Shown: piece by piece, positions 11,724 to 23,099 of the stretch
How positions within the stretch are numbered: the stretch's first letter is position 1
How the letters are laid out: every line of letters starts with the position of its first letter
Origin: Holacanthus passer
Taxonomy: Eukaryota; Chordata; Actinopteri; Pomacanthidae
Direction of reading: 5' to 3'
Assembly: GCA_025331565.1 (NCBI GenBank)
Contig: JAFREQ010000030.1
Span: forward strand, 7,810,501 to 7,874,500
DNA length: 64,000 nt
Made by a program: the position numbers and the translations under genes
The notes under the pieces: generated by a model
What the model was told of the DNA's origin: nothing
The model's database searches: none
The model's input: the letters and a program-made list of their open reading frames with translations, nothing else

Positions 11724-12735
11724 CAGGGGTGGGCAAACTCAGATTTTGACTCAGGGGCCACAATAGGTTCTAAAATTTGACAAAGGGGCCGGGGCTGGGG
11801 CAGATGGATGGAGTGTTTGTGTGAACTAATATAAGTTACATGTAATAGTAAGATTTTTTATGCAAGGTTTATTGTGTGAATTATTTTTCAAATGCATTTT
11901 TTTTTCATAATACAGTAAAGAAACTCACATTTCGTTTCAGTGGGAACAGTGTTATTGGTCTCCTTTTTTGCCAGTGCATCAAAGTTTGGTGTCAGTTTGG
12001 TTGTGGCAATTCTCAGGACAGAGCCGAGGTGTTCATCAGTTAACTGGGATCTGTGACGTGCTTTGTTGATGTTCATCGCGCTGAACGTCTGCTCACACAC
12101 GTAGGTAGAGCCAAACAACACCAGCGTCCTCTGGCAGGGGACATGACACCAGCTGAAATGAGTTGTCAATTTCAAAATCAGAGAACTGACGACAGAATTC
12201 TCCGTGCAGGTCATCCAGTGATTTCCTGTATTTCTTCACGTGTCGAGTGGCCTCTCTCTGCGTGGCAAGTGCGGGAAAATAAGCAAATAATTTGTTTGAA
12301 ATTTGTCTGGAGAACAAAGACAGTTTGGATTTGAAGGCTCTCACATTTGTGTACATTTCGTCCACAAATTGATCTTTTCCTTGTAGCTTCACGTTCAGCT
12401 CATTCATGTGTGAAAATATGTCCACAGCAAATGCAAAGTCACAAAGCCAGCCCGTATCGCTCAGCTCAGGAAATTCAGCGGATTTCCCTACTAACTCCAA
12501 AAATTAGCTATCTCCTGTGTGTTGACACATTTTCCCCAAACTTAACCAGCGGACACGAGAGTGGTAAAGCAAGTCCAAGTGATCGGTTTCCTCAAGGAAC
12601 GTAATAAACTGACAATGCTGAAGTCCCCTTGCTCGTATAAAGTTAACAAGTTTTATGCCTGGATTCACGACATGAGTAAGCTGCAATACAGACTTACACA
12701 GAGATTCATGATTGATAACGCAGTGAAGGAAAATT
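11724..12735 (-). mobile_element. hAT transposon remnant with GTF2IRD2/Charlie-like transposase
   Basis: The minus strand encodes the C-terminal half of a hAT transposase in three frames. First comes 12735-12504, with VNFIRARGLQHCQF and RVRWLSLGKM. Then 12500-12093, with LCDFAFAVDIFSHMNELNVK and VKLQGKD. Then 12110-11930, with FGSTYVCEQTFSAMNINKAR and RHRSQLTDEHLGSVLRIA, the hAT dimerisation region. This resembles the transposase domain in GTF2IRD2-like proteins and Charlie elements, which excise and reinsert DNA. The 3' terminus at 11724 begins CAGGGGTGGGCAAACT, a hAT inverted repeat, and is preceded by ATCTAGGT (11716-11723), which fits the 8-bp target duplication with central TA used by Charlie elements. 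The 5' end, N-terminal BED region and opposite terminus are missing. Frameshifts near 12502 and 12110 make it dead. Confidence 0.85.
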
Positions 12736-12799
12736 ACATTCTGCTCAGGATTTTCCTTTACTCCAGTTTATCCTGGATTCTTTCTTCCATGGTCAAAAA

Positions 12800-13425
12800 A
12801 TGTCCTTTTTTTTCTCTATCAATGATGAGTTATAAACTGCTCTGGCATTATGGAGGGACTCCTTATATGTCTTAAGACTATCTTGGCAGACAAAATTCTG
12901 ATTCTTCCAGTTTGGTAGAACCTTTCAGTTTTGTGTGGGTTGTGCTTAGCGGCAGCTGTCTGCATTAGTTGGGTTTGGGGGTTATACCATGGCGCTCACC
13001 TCCTTTGCTTCGTAATCTTCTTTTTTAGTGGGACAATAGAGATGAGTATCATTTGCAGAGCGCGTGCAGTACTATCAACAATTCGGGAGGCACTAAAGGT
13101 ATCACAGGAGTCCTCTATTATAATGAGACAGTTCTGAATTAAATGTGGAGTATAGTCCAGTAATAGGAATTTAATGGGTTTAAATTAGTTATTAAATAAT
13201 GGTCCAGTAGAAGACAATTCTGTGTAAAGACTACTAAGGATACAGTTTAAAATCCATATGCCAGAACAAGATCGAGCCTGTGGTTAAAACAGTGAATGCG
13301 TTCATGTTCACTCTGAGCCAGTTGAATCTAATAATGAGATAAAAGCAGTGCAAATGCTATCATTATCAACATCCACATGAATGAAATGAAAATTACCAGC
13401 AATATTTTGGTTTTTCTTAAAGAAC
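12800..13425 (-). mobile_element. LINE ORF2 remnant (end of endonuclease to RT linker)
   Basis: The minus strand reads IAGNFHFIHVDVDNDS (about 13425-13370), the GDFNxHVD motif closing the APE-type endonuclease. A broken stretch follows, with IVPLKKKIT, APWYNPQTQLMQ and DSLKTYKESLHNARAVYNSS near 12830. These match the order endonuclease, APW linker and KxSLxxARxxY region upstream of the reverse transcriptase in teleost L2/CR1-type LINEs. Stops and frame changes are frequent; the RT itself is absent, and the hAT remnant begins about 65 bp further downstream. It lies just downstream, in transcription sense, of the SGNH-hydrolase remnant, so both may come from one element. Confidence 0.6.
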
Positions 13426-13499
13426 CGATAAGACCTCAGACAATTTTTATTTTTAAATTTCAATTTTCATTATTAAATATTTATGAGGGGTTGTCATGG

Positions 13500-13986
13500 T
13501 TTTGGTCCACTAATAAACTCAGTCAGATTCCATATGAGAGCTGCACCATCCAAACTGGGATGAATGCCATCTCTCCTGATCAGACCATGTCTTTCCCAGA
13601 AAGTCTGCCAATTATCACAGCCCACATCATTTAATGGACACCACCTCGATAGCCAGCGGTTGAATGATGATACACGGCTATACGTGTCATGCGGCTATAT
13701 GTAATCACTGGTCAGATTAGGCAGGGGCCCAGCAGAGATATGCATATGTACACACCGACTCAACATTAATTTGGGATGACCTCCGATTGGCCTAATTGGG
13801 GGTCATTGCTGCCAATGTGAAAAACAGACTTACTGTATTTGTGATGATCCCCATCTTGCAGTTTTAAATAGGATTCAACGTCTCCTGCTCTGGCCCCAGG
13901 AATACATGGGACTTTTGGCTATGGTTGCCGGTGTTGATAACTTCACCTGTCTCATAATAGAGCTGACAATAATCAGTTTATGCTTC
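13500..13986 (-). pseudogene. SGNH/GDSL hydrolase-like domain of a transposon, degenerate
   Basis: Minus-strand frames give GDVESYLKLQDGDHHKYSKS, VFHIGSNDPQ, SSFNRWLSRWCP and GLIRRDGIHPSLDGAALI in that order. GSND fits the block III Asn of SGNH hydrolases, and DGIH fits the block V Asp-x-x-His catalytic pair. The block I Ser region (VSSIMRQVKL near 13960) is weak. Esterase domains of this kind are known in ORF1 of L2/CR1-type LINEs, and similar fish proteins ride in some DNA transposons; they act on ester bonds, with an unclear role in transposition. Several frameshifts and stops, for example within 13700-13790, show it is dead. Orientation and position fit the ORF1 of the LINE remnant at 12800-13425. 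Confidence 0.6.
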
Positions 13987-14400
13987 CTTCAGACAGTCAG
14001 CCTGCCTGTCAAGTTTTACATTACTGTTTAGCGTCAATAACCAGTTCAAGCACAACCAGTAACAACATCTAGGTTAATGTTATTTCTGGAATCATGCTGA
14101 AATGTGACATTAATATTTTTTGGAAGTTATAAACACCTTATTACATTTGCACACAGCTCAACACTTTTCGATTTACCTTTACAAGTTTAACATAAGATTT
14201 ATATTATAACGTTACATGTACTATGTAGTTACCATATGAAGTTTTCAAAGGAACAATCAAAGGTACTGTGCCACACACACATAGAAAAATAAAGACACAA
14301 ACACACACCTGCTCTCACCAGGTATACCACAAATATACTCACATGCATACTAAAACACCTCTTAATTTGCAGATACACCAAATTAATTATATAGACACTC
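13987..14400. other. Intergenic DNA, CA-sprinkled
   Basis: No gene seen. Scattered ACACAC words (14272-14310) lead into the simple-repeat cluster that follows. Confidence 0.45.
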
Positions 14401-14830
14401 TTACACACCTGCTCCGTCTCTCACGCTCGCGCGTGCGCGCTCTCTTTCTCTCTCACACACTCTCTCACACACGGTTGAGAGAGCTCTGTAGAGCATCAGT
14501 GTGTGTGTGTGCGTGTGTGTGTGTGTATGTGTGTGTGCATATGCAAGTGTTTGACGGTAACTGAATGGAGAGGTGGAAAGTGTGTATATACCATACTTGT
14601 GTGTTTTACTGTGTGCCGTACTAAATAACATTGTGTGAAGGATCTGTCTGTATTTGTGTGTGTGTGTGTGTGTGTGTATGTGTGTGTGTGTGTGTGTGTG
14701 TGTTATCCTTATCTCCTCTCACACACTTTATCCCTAGGCTACTTAGACTGCTATCCTGCTGCTCCAAACACACGTGCAAACACACAAGCACATACACGTA
14801 CAAACACAAACACACACACACACCTTTCTT
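14401..14830. repeat. Cluster of CT, alternating CG/GT and CA simple repeats
   Basis: Includes GCTCGCGCGTGCGCGCTCTC (about 14427-14446), CT/CA runs to 14472, (GT)n at 14499-14540 with a few interruptions, a longer (GT)n at 14656-14702, and a short (CA)n at 14808-14823. The alternating purine-pyrimidine stretches are Z-DNA-prone. Open frames here on both strands are artefacts of the repeats. Confidence 0.85.
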
Positions 14831-16914
14831 ACAGATTTAACAGTCGATGAAAAAAACAGAGGAAATGAACAATAGACAAGTTACAGATGAAACGCAGGTT
14901 AACACAAACAGTGGTTAGGTTACACTGGATAGTTACGTTACATCGCAGCAAAGGTGTGATGAAAAGACAGCAGCCAACACTATGATTTGAGAGATGATTC
15001 TGTTTGGTGCATGTACTGTATGAGAGATTTAAAATAATTTGTGGTATTCAATCATTTTCTTGTATTTAGAATTTTCACTTACATAGTGTAGGTATAAAAT
15101 AGATTCATGAGCAGTTCAGACCTTGTCATATGAGTTGCGTACAAATAGTCTGCCTGTCACCACTGGGGTAAAAATAACAAACAAACAAAAAAATGTGATT
15201 CTGATGTCAGAATCAGAATTCCTTAATTCTGTTCAAATACTGAATGCAAAATCCTGTTCCCCAGATCATCATAATCATCATCATGACTTGCTTCAGACTA
15301 TGTAATTTTTTATTGGCACATATTATGGCACACAAACTTATCATTGCTGAAAACTCTCTCATTCTGACAGCTGTCTCAGGGTCTCGGGTGTGTGCAGGAC
15401 ACTTTGAGTATTATCCTTTGTTACACGCTGTGTCAGATCACCTATTATTGGCAATTTCTCTCGTCTAATATCTCTAATATGAATGTCATTTCCCCTTGAC
15501 CACCTCTCACCATGGACCACTCTGCTTTAGAATGTATTCTTAGCATCTAACCTTATGTTAGACCATTTCTTCTTTCTTTATTTGGCTGTCATAGTACAGT
15601 ACCGCCCTGATGAGTTTGGCCACTGAGCTATATATTGCAGCGAGCTTCAGATTTCTCAACTGAGGAAGAGGCAGCTAGAGATGAACTCTTAACTATTCAG
15701 CTCTGTATTGAGTTTCACACAAAGCAATGCTCAACAAACCTGCTGTGCTCAAGTCAAGGGTGATTCGCTATGCTAACAGCCTGACCCATGGTGCCAAACA
15801 TCCCATCAATATAAGTAACTATAAACATTTTAAATAGCCATAAACATGAACAACAAACAATAACAGGCACAGCTGGCAACATCCACCCACATGACATACA
15901 TCAAGTAAACGTAACCTTTTCATAAACAATCTTTAAACATAGAGTAACAAGGCATGCTGGGAAGTCTCCGCCCCAGTCATTCTCCAACACGCTACAATAT
16001 ATTTTCTAATTGTCAAGTAACACCTCTACTGGTACGGCTAAATGTATCTTTTTTTCTGCTGATTTCTGAAGAGCTCTGCAGTGTGGAAGTCGTCTTTTTA
16101 CTATTTGCTAACTTTTTTTGTGGATGAAATTTGTCCACAAATGAAGGGGACCGGAATGCCTAATATGGGATTTTTAGGGTTGTAGATTATGCTAATAAGC
16201 AAATCTTGTTACACGCACCTCCCAAACAAAAGTTGGCAATCAGGCTGACATGAGCAATTTGTGACAAGACAGTTATTAAACTGGGCAACACAGTGCATGA
16301 GCCATGTCCAAAGTTGTTGAGGAGATCATGTCAGATCAGTCTATAAATTAAAAATACAAAAAAATGTTGCAGACCTCAACACTATTCTTCCTTGATATTG
16401 CTTTCCAACTCTCCACTGTTCTCCAGTACCAACAGTCCGTCTTGGACAACAGTTTTTTCATTGCTATTCAATTTTACTAACTGCATCCCAGAAAATGCCC
16501 ACATATTGGGCTTGGTCCATCAATGTTAAATCAACCAATTGGATGATTTTGTGCCTCCTGAAGTGTGCTGGCAGATATGACGTGGACAACCATTTATCTC
16601 TACAATTTAAAATTTTTCATGAGGTCAGAGTGTTCCAAATCAGATTCACCAAAGTCTCTTAAACAGAATATATTTCATTTCTGCATAAGAGATGACTGAG
16701 AGATAATTAATAATTCCCCTTTGTATTTAATACTGCTGTAGCCTTTTTGTTAATTTGACAACCTTGTGCTGTGTTGAGTTACAATAATGTTACTAGGGCT
16801 AACCTAGTAATGTTGTGGAATGATTTTTGCCACAGCCTTCATCTTAACTACTTGGCCACCAGGCGCCAAGCAAGGAACTGCTTTCCATTTTAAAGAGTGT
16901 ACAGAGATAAGGTC
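14831..16914. other. Intergenic DNA, no gene recognised
   Basis: Unique-looking sequence. Small ATC runs occur near 15266-15285. No domain, terminal repeat or long open frame was found. Confidence 0.45.
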
Positions 16915-17168
16915 CTGGGATTGAACCTACCAAATTTTCTGTGTGGAGTTTTCATGTTCTGTCTGTGTGTGTTCGAGTTTCCTCCGAAGACACGCAAGTG
17001 AGTTGGAAATTCTAAATTGCCTGTAGGTGTGAATGTGCTAGTCTGTTGAGTACACTGGATGGATTAGTCTGGTCCCCTGCCTCTCGTATACTGCATGCTG
17101 GGATAGGCTTGAGTCCCGTGCAAGCCTGAGGAGGAGGAGCATTTTAGAAATCAGAAGACTAAGGATGG

Positions 17169-17199
<31 letters not shown>

Positions 17200-17200
17200 A
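16915..17200 (+). repeat. SINE-like teleost repeat, copy 2, with 27-T run
   Basis: Contains TTTCTGTGTGGAGTTTTCATG, shortened here to the diagnostic words GTGTGGAGTT, CATGTTCTGTC, then TTCTAAATTGCCTGTAGGTG (17009-17028), CTGGGATAGGCTTGAG and the tail AAGGATGGATGA. This is the canonical order for a very common teleost short repeat (TGTGTGGAGTTTGCATGTTC to GGATGGATGG). An uninterrupted run of 27 T follows at 17173-17199. The repeat at 11098-11226 is a shorter relative in the same orientation. Confidence 0.65.
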
Positions 17201-17413
17201 TCATTTAGAGGATTCCATCAGGTCCTACCATAGCTGCAAGTTGGGAAACTTCCTAATAAATACTGCCTATTTGATCACACACCTAATGGTTAACAGCTCG
17301 ACATGAAACACCTGCATACACATCACATTTTAGCTGGGACAGTAAAAACATGCAAAAGTTCCTGGTCTCTCTCTGGTCTTCTACAGTGTAAGGGAATACT
17401 GTGATGCCTGTGT

Positions 17414-17414
<1 letters not shown>

Positions 17415-17456
<42 letters not shown>

Positions 17457-17473
17457 CATGTGCATGTGTGTGT
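17415..17473. repeat. (GT)n microsatellite
   Basis: About 19 pure GT units followed by GCGTGCATGTGCATGTGTGT. The minus-strand 118-codon open frame across it is a repeat artefact. Confidence 0.9.
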
Positions 17474-19525
17474 ATAGTATGTCAGTTTGACAATGCGGTT
17501 GTAAAGCTAAGCCCAGCTGACTCTCGCCCTCTCTCTCTGTCCTCCACATAACAGAAATCCATAATTCAACTGTCACTACCATACCCCACAGCAAGCTACT
17601 CCTGGATGTGTGTGTGTGTTTATTGTTTTCTAACAACATTTTCTCTCACTTTCTCCCCACCAGGAAAATCCCTGCCTGCCTTCTCACCTACACTAAAAGT
17701 AAGAAAATCAATACCTGTGATCTCTGTTTCTTTCTCTCTCCCTTTCTCGCACCCCTGTGCTCTTACTCTTTCTGGTTTTACACACAAACACACACCACCA
17801 ATGGCAAATGCATAGAGGACTGATTTTCTCCAGTTTTTTTCATAAGAAAACCAACATTGACACACAAACACACAAATACACTGTGGAATAATGTATGACT
17901 TAATTTTTGCATTGTGATGGGTTTTTGCTTTGACATGATAGAAAAGGATAATAGTGGACAGCAGTTCCGTGAGGAGCACTGCTATGGGAATGCCATTCAA
18001 ACTACAAATGTTCAGCATTATTAGTTGATGTGTGATTGAATTCAACATTTGAAAAATCATCAACACCTACACAGGATATTATTACCTTTCTAATGAAACT
18101 TGTATTAGTATTCCATTACAATTTGTCAAATTGATTGTGATCTAAGAAATGGCATCATCTCTTGCTCGTGTTGACTGTTTTAAAAACACCCGTAGGTGCA
18201 TTCCAGGCAGTATTGACACAACAGTAACAGTAACAAAATGCTGACTGTTACACACAAGTTGATTATCATTATCAACTAAAATGAAGGGAAATCAGTGGTC
18301 ACAGAGAAAGTACAAAAATGATCAAATCACTTGGACTGAGTGGTTGGCAGGTGTATATAATAGTGATTGTTTGATCATTTGTCAGATTAAATTGATTTTT
18401 CATTACTTTCTGATGTTGTGTGGAAAGTTATTGTTGTTGTCTTTGGTTCTACCTTCAGCTGGATTTATACTCTAGTTACAACCAGGTAACTTCTATTTTG
18501 CCGTGTAGGAAACTTTTTAAGGAAAACGAGGAAAACAAGTAAAGCATTAAACCGAGACATATGGATTAAGTGTTTATTTAGTTTGTTTCTGTAATTTGTT
18601 GTTGACCTTTTGCTGGTATTTTTCACATGCATTCTCTATTTGGATTGTGTAAATACCTGTCTTAAAGCCTTCGGTTCTCACTGTGATCAACTTAAGAAAT
18701 TTGTCTGACTTGCAGGGCTATCTTCATTTTTTTTTCCATGCAAAGAAGCAAATGCCTGTCAGCTGACCTTTAATCACCTCACTGAACCTTGACATAGGTG
18801 GAGACAAGTAGCGAGTAGAAAGTAACTCAGACAGAGAAAGCAGGGATTATGTCAAGGAGCGTTATATGTTTTGGCTTTGATATATGCAAAGGCCTTTATG
18901 TCCATGTGAATGACCGGTGTTGTCTTGGGATGATGAACATGAAGAGAGGAAGACTGGTAATTCCTCTCTACCAGCCCGAGGCTTAAGGATGAGTCTGCCT
19001 GGATACAGACAGAAAGAAACAGGAAAAGATTAAAAGAAAGAGAAGGAGAATAGGAAGCACAAAGAAATTAAACTGTCCGGGCCTTGGTGGCTTAATCCAC
19101 CAAAGCTGGACGAAGAGACAGGAGGGCAAAGAAAGAGAGAATAAAGACAAGTGCATAGAAGAAATACAGACAGAAGGGGATGGTGAGAGGACAGAAAAGA
19201 TGGACAGTCAATCTGAGTAAACCAGTGAGAGGTGAAAGAGAGTGGGGAACTGATAATTGTAGTTGTCCTTCACTCCAACACACTTTTGTGTCAATCATAT
19301 GACACAGGATGTAACACAATGGTTCAAGTGATGCGTTTGCTTAGTTTGATGCCAATTCGGCATTTTTAATTTTTGCAGGCGTTAAAAAGAACCAGAAACC
19401 CAATCTAACAACTCTGAATATTTAACACAACATGAATATTATCATTTTGACTGATGTCATGGTAATCCTGTACCTGTAACTGCTAACATTGTTGTATTTT
19501 TTCTTACTAAACTATAATATTGCTT
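17474..19525. other. Intergenic DNA, no gene recognised
   Basis: A minus-strand open frame of 148 codons (17620-18066) is the longest here, but it has no domain and overlaps CA/GT patches near 17780 and 17860. Purine-rich sequence spans 19000-19160. Nothing else supported. Confidence 0.45.
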
Positions 19526-19650
19526 AATAACACTTTATTTGTAGGGATGTGCATAAGACTGACATGACATCATCACAACCATGACATGACACCTGTCATG
19601 AACATGAAGGAGTCTCTATGAATGTTTATGACTTTTGCCATGAAGTGTTA
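19526..19650. repeat. MITE-like teleost repeat (ATGACA-rich)
   Basis: Begins AATAACACTTTATTTGTAGG and continues with GCATAAGACTGACATGACAT, GACACCTGTCATGAACATGA and ATGAATGTTTATGAC, ending near CCATGAAGTGTTA. The start AACACTTTATTTGxAGG and the ATGACA/TGTCAT inverted words fit a short non-autonomous DNA element frequent in teleosts. The GTGTTA/TAACAC ends could be the inverted termini. No target duplication was established. Confidence 0.45.
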
Positions 19651-20920
19651 TATGATCAGTTACATAATATGTAATGCAAAGTGAACCTTGTTTGAGATGT
19701 ATTTGCCATTTCAGCCATAGCTGAGCCCAGATGTTAACATTTCCTCATTTTAATACTAGAAAGCTCACTCTGCAAGTGAAACAATTTTTGTCCCAACCTA
19801 CTTCATTTTTTGACTGATTCTCTGCCATACTGTACTCAAACAACACATAATGTATACGTTTGGACATCAGAATTTGTTATGATATAGTTATAGATGAACA
19901 AAACATTTTTGTATTGAATATGAATATATAATTTTTCAGATGCTTCATATGATCAAAATGTATTGCAGTTCAGTAGTGTAGGCAGGAGGATTCCAGTTGT
20001 GTACATGGACGTATAGTGATTGAGTCAGCTCCTGAAGTAATGAGGTAAAAGTATTCTAAGGCATTCCTTCAACCCTTCTTGTAAAAGTTCAAGTCAGTCC
20101 TCCTAAGTAGAGAAGAAGCAGTTTACATGACGAGTGAATGATGGCAGCAGACCGTCTATCGGTCTTTTGACTGACGACATGCACACAAGGGCACACAAAT
20201 ATACAAACGTGCATGTTACAGTCTGGCATTTAAGTTAATGACATGGAAATAAATTAGAAATGGAGCAGCATATTCAAAGTCCACTTGACATTTGCCTGAC
20301 ATGGGAGATTTCTGATGCTGTGCAGGGCTTTTTTTATTCATTTGTCTCACAGCCACATTGGCATTACAGCCATGTTACTTTAATGCTCTCCATGTTTTCA
20401 CCATGGACTTTAACAAGAAATCAAATTCTTCTTCAAAGACATGTTTTATTTATTTATTTATAGTATTATTATCATTATTATATTGGTAAAGCTGCTTTTG
20501 TGCTGTCACAGTTGAGATAAAAAAACCTAAATCTTAATTTCTTTTTTAATGTGTCTTTCGTGTCAATGTGTCAGTTAACTTTATTAACTGGATAGATTAT
20601 TTGTGCTAAAATTTTATCAGATGGGTCCTACTATAGCTACTATATTTTAGTCCCACCCACCATCATTCAAACCACACCTCCTTCTTTGCATACATTTGAG
20701 AAAGATAAATGTAAAAGGTATTGAGCTTTATGGCAGATATCAACTATTAAAATGTAAAACGCACACACAGCACTAGCTTGAGAGTGTATGTGTTGCCACA
20801 GATGGGCTGGGTAGACGCTAATATTTTTGGTTCAAGTTTGATCAGAGCTTGAAATCCCAAGCTTTGTTTTTTATCAAAGCAACAGGGAGCCACTGCAGAG
20901 GGATGAAAGAGCTGCATGCG
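19651..20920. other. Intergenic DNA, no gene recognised
   Basis: AT-rich, with a TTTA run at 20446-20461. The last 60 bp (CAACAGGGAGCCACTGCAGA onward) may be a scrap of a dispersed repeat directly before the telomere-like block, but I cannot name it. Confidence 0.4.
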
Positions 20921-20944
20921 GGGTTAGGGTTAGGGTTAGGGTTA
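20921..20944 (+). repeat. Interstitial telomere-like block (GGGTTA)4
   Basis: Four perfect GGGTTA hexamers, exactly 24 bp. Homology between the two copies of the repeat at 207-549 and 20945-21272 starts at the next base (ACGAG), so the hexamers mark the breakpoint of the truncated copy. Confidence 0.9.
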
Positions 20945-21272
20945 ACGAGTTATTCCGGGGGGAGACGGTGGAGGTTGAGCTAAGCTAACGATGCTAACTG
21001 GAGTGTCTGGTAGCATCACTTATTAAACCTGGAGCTGAAGTCAAAACGTAATAAGTGTAATAATATATGGTGTTAATACTGTGTGAGGCTGTGAAATAAA
21101 GGCCCTCCATGTTAGTTAACTAACGTTATGTGATCTTAAACCGAACTCTGTGCAAATAGAATAAAGTCTTTGTAACTTCAAAACATCTCATTTCTGAATG
21201 TTTCCCGAAATAACGATAACCTATTTGTTGTTACTGGTTAAGCTGGAGTTGGTTATTGAAGCTAAACAGTAA
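20945..21272. repeat. Teleost non-autonomous dispersed repeat, copy B (truncated)
   Basis: Direct-orientation relative of 207-549, sharing GGTTGAGCTAAGCTAACGAT, TTAACTAACGTTATGTGATC and GGTTATTGAA, with scattered substitutions and indels. The right-hand 400 bp of copy A and its terminal TATACAGTCTATGA are missing. No coding sequence. Confidence 0.75.
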
Positions 21273-21395
21273 CACATTTTTTTAATGAATTTTGTTAAAT
21301 ACATATTTCATGAATGCAATGCAATAAACTAGGCTATATCTCTCTTATATATGGCATAGCTATATGTAAAACTTTATATGCTGTGTTATCTTCAT

Positions 21396-21490
21396 TTTAG
21401 GGGTCAAACAACACATGGCCCCACATGAATTTTATTTGGTGGGAAGGGGGCCAAAATGGCTTTTTTATTGTTGAGGGTTGTAGACCCCTG
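21396..21490. mobile_element. hAT-type terminal fragment
   Basis: The right end reads GAGGGTTGTAGACCCCTG, whose complement CAGGGGTCTACAACCC is a hAT-style terminus. Inside it lie ACATGGCCCCACATGAAT and GGGGGCCAAAATGGC, typical of the GGCC-rich subterminal part of short hAT derivatives. The left end has only the partial match AGGGGTCAAAC. No transposase and no 8-bp target duplication could be seen. Confidence 0.4.
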
Positions 21491-22313
21491 GTTTAAGAGC
21501 TTCTCGCTGGTACCTTAAATAACAAGCCCCCATCAAAACGCTTTGTTTTTGGCCTGAATCCCCACTTAAAATACGATAAATAAAAACATTATTTGTTAAG
21601 TGTGTGTAATGATTTGAATTTATTTATTTGATTAGTCAAGCTTTAAGAATATTTTCCAGGTCAGGAGCTTGAATAAATAAGCAAGATAAAGGCCTACATC
21701 CATTAAGAGGAAGATGCCTTCAGTGTTTAGAGAATTTGCAAAAGGTGGAAATCTTTGTGGCAGATTATCTATGTGCAGGGCTCAGTGAAAGAATGTACTA
21801 CAAGTGTGTGCTATTGTGAAGACAAATAGGTAAAAAAATAGGTGAGAATACAGGGTAAGGTGGATGTCTCTGTCTGGTCTGTTTCCAAAAGCACTTTAAT
21901 ACATAAGTAGCTCTACATCAGACTCATGGTAGAAATTGTCCATTGTCCATTTTGTGCTATTAGATTCTGCTGTGTTCTTTCCTAAACTTAAACGAGCATT
22001 ATTATCCCTCCAAAGTACATAATCTCTCTCTGGATGATACTAGCAGGTCTACTAAAGGTAATTATTATTCAAGCAAACAATCTGACCCCATGTAGAGTGA
22101 CCAGGGTGTTCATTGTTCCTCCATCTACCACATCTGAAATAACTTGTGAGTTCTGCCTTGAATGTGCTGGAACTAGCTTAGTGTCAATGAAAAGAAGCAG
22201 TACTGGTTATGGTACCTGGTTCTATTTTGGTCATTGACTTTTGTTGTTTGTCTTACAAGGATCTCTCTTTTTGTTTCCTCTCTATGTCAGAAGTGTAAAA
22301 TTATCCAATAAAG
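21491..22313. other. Intergenic DNA, no gene recognised
   Basis: AT-rich unique-looking sequence. A plus-strand 67-codon open frame at 22034-22237 has no recognisable motif. Confidence 0.45.
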
Positions 22314-22511
22314 GTGAAAATGGCAAACACAGTCGCTTTGCTCGTTGCTAGCTGGGTGTGCTTTATAGGTGAATCACTTCTGCCTGATGTTTGGCTTCTT
22401 GGTTATTATGTCATATGTAGTGTTTTCCCGATAAATTCAGATTTTGGCGGACTCTATTGGGACAGCAATGTGTCTAATAAAAGCAATCTGTCCATAGCGT
22501 CACTACCATAA
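22314..22511 (+). other. Open frame starting with a signal-peptide-like segment (unproven)
   Basis: The frame opens with an A-rich context before ATGG and reads MANTVALLVASWVCFIGESL: a short n-region, a hydrophobic core (VALLVASWVCFI) and small residues, as in a signal peptide. The sequence TTTATAG followed by GTGAATC at 22363-22376 could be a splice donor ending a signal-peptide exon, but no acceptor or second exon could be identified before the LINE at 23.1 kb. The rest of the 65-codon frame has no motif. A chance open frame is at least as likely. Confidence 0.2.
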
Positions 22512-23099
22512 CAACACTACCACAGCTTTGATTTGACAGCATTCAGCTGTGGTCCTCTTTTGTGTGAGTTAGCTTGAATCAACAATTATATACACGTACA
22601 TGATTCTATGGGATGATACTGGATTCTGAACCAACATGACAAGACTGAAAAATATTAAATTGTCTTTAAAAAAGTAAAGTAAATAAAATAAATAAAGGAG
22701 AGCCCAACAGCACAACAACATTTTTACTGCTGTGGTGTGTCTGCTTACACAAACATACAATAGGTATGCAAGGACAGGAAAATAATTTGCTGCACACTGG
22801 CTATTACTCTTTTCCCTCAATGTAAAGTGGCCTTCATCAGGCTACTGAACCGCTGTACCTGACCTCTAAATGGCTATTGTACAAGCCACAGAAAACCTGC
22901 CTCCATGTGGTTATTAAGGGCCTCCATCCACCCACTTACACTGGCTAGCTGTGGCATGTGCCAGTTGACCTGCTCCAGCATGACGACAAAGACTGACAAT
23001 GACATGACAAAGATAAGGACAAAGAAGGTTCCCTGACAACCCTTTCACTTGAAATATGTCATTAAGCTTTTAATGCTCTTCTGCTCTTATACCAATATG
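22512..23099. other. Intergenic DNA upstream of a LINE end
   Basis: No gene seen. Positions 22823-23090 may include degenerate LINE sequence upstream of the recognisable ORF end, but no motif could be read. Confidence 0.35.

Noticed and set aside
14062..14074. Far terminus of the hAT element at 11724
   Set aside because: The 8-bp target-like sequence is there, but no CCCACCCCTG-type inverted end precedes it. It is kept only as a low-interest finding.
17620..18066. 148-codon minus-strand open frame as a gene
   Set aside because: No recognisable motif; low-complexity CA/GT and basic patches; no support from surrounding sequence.
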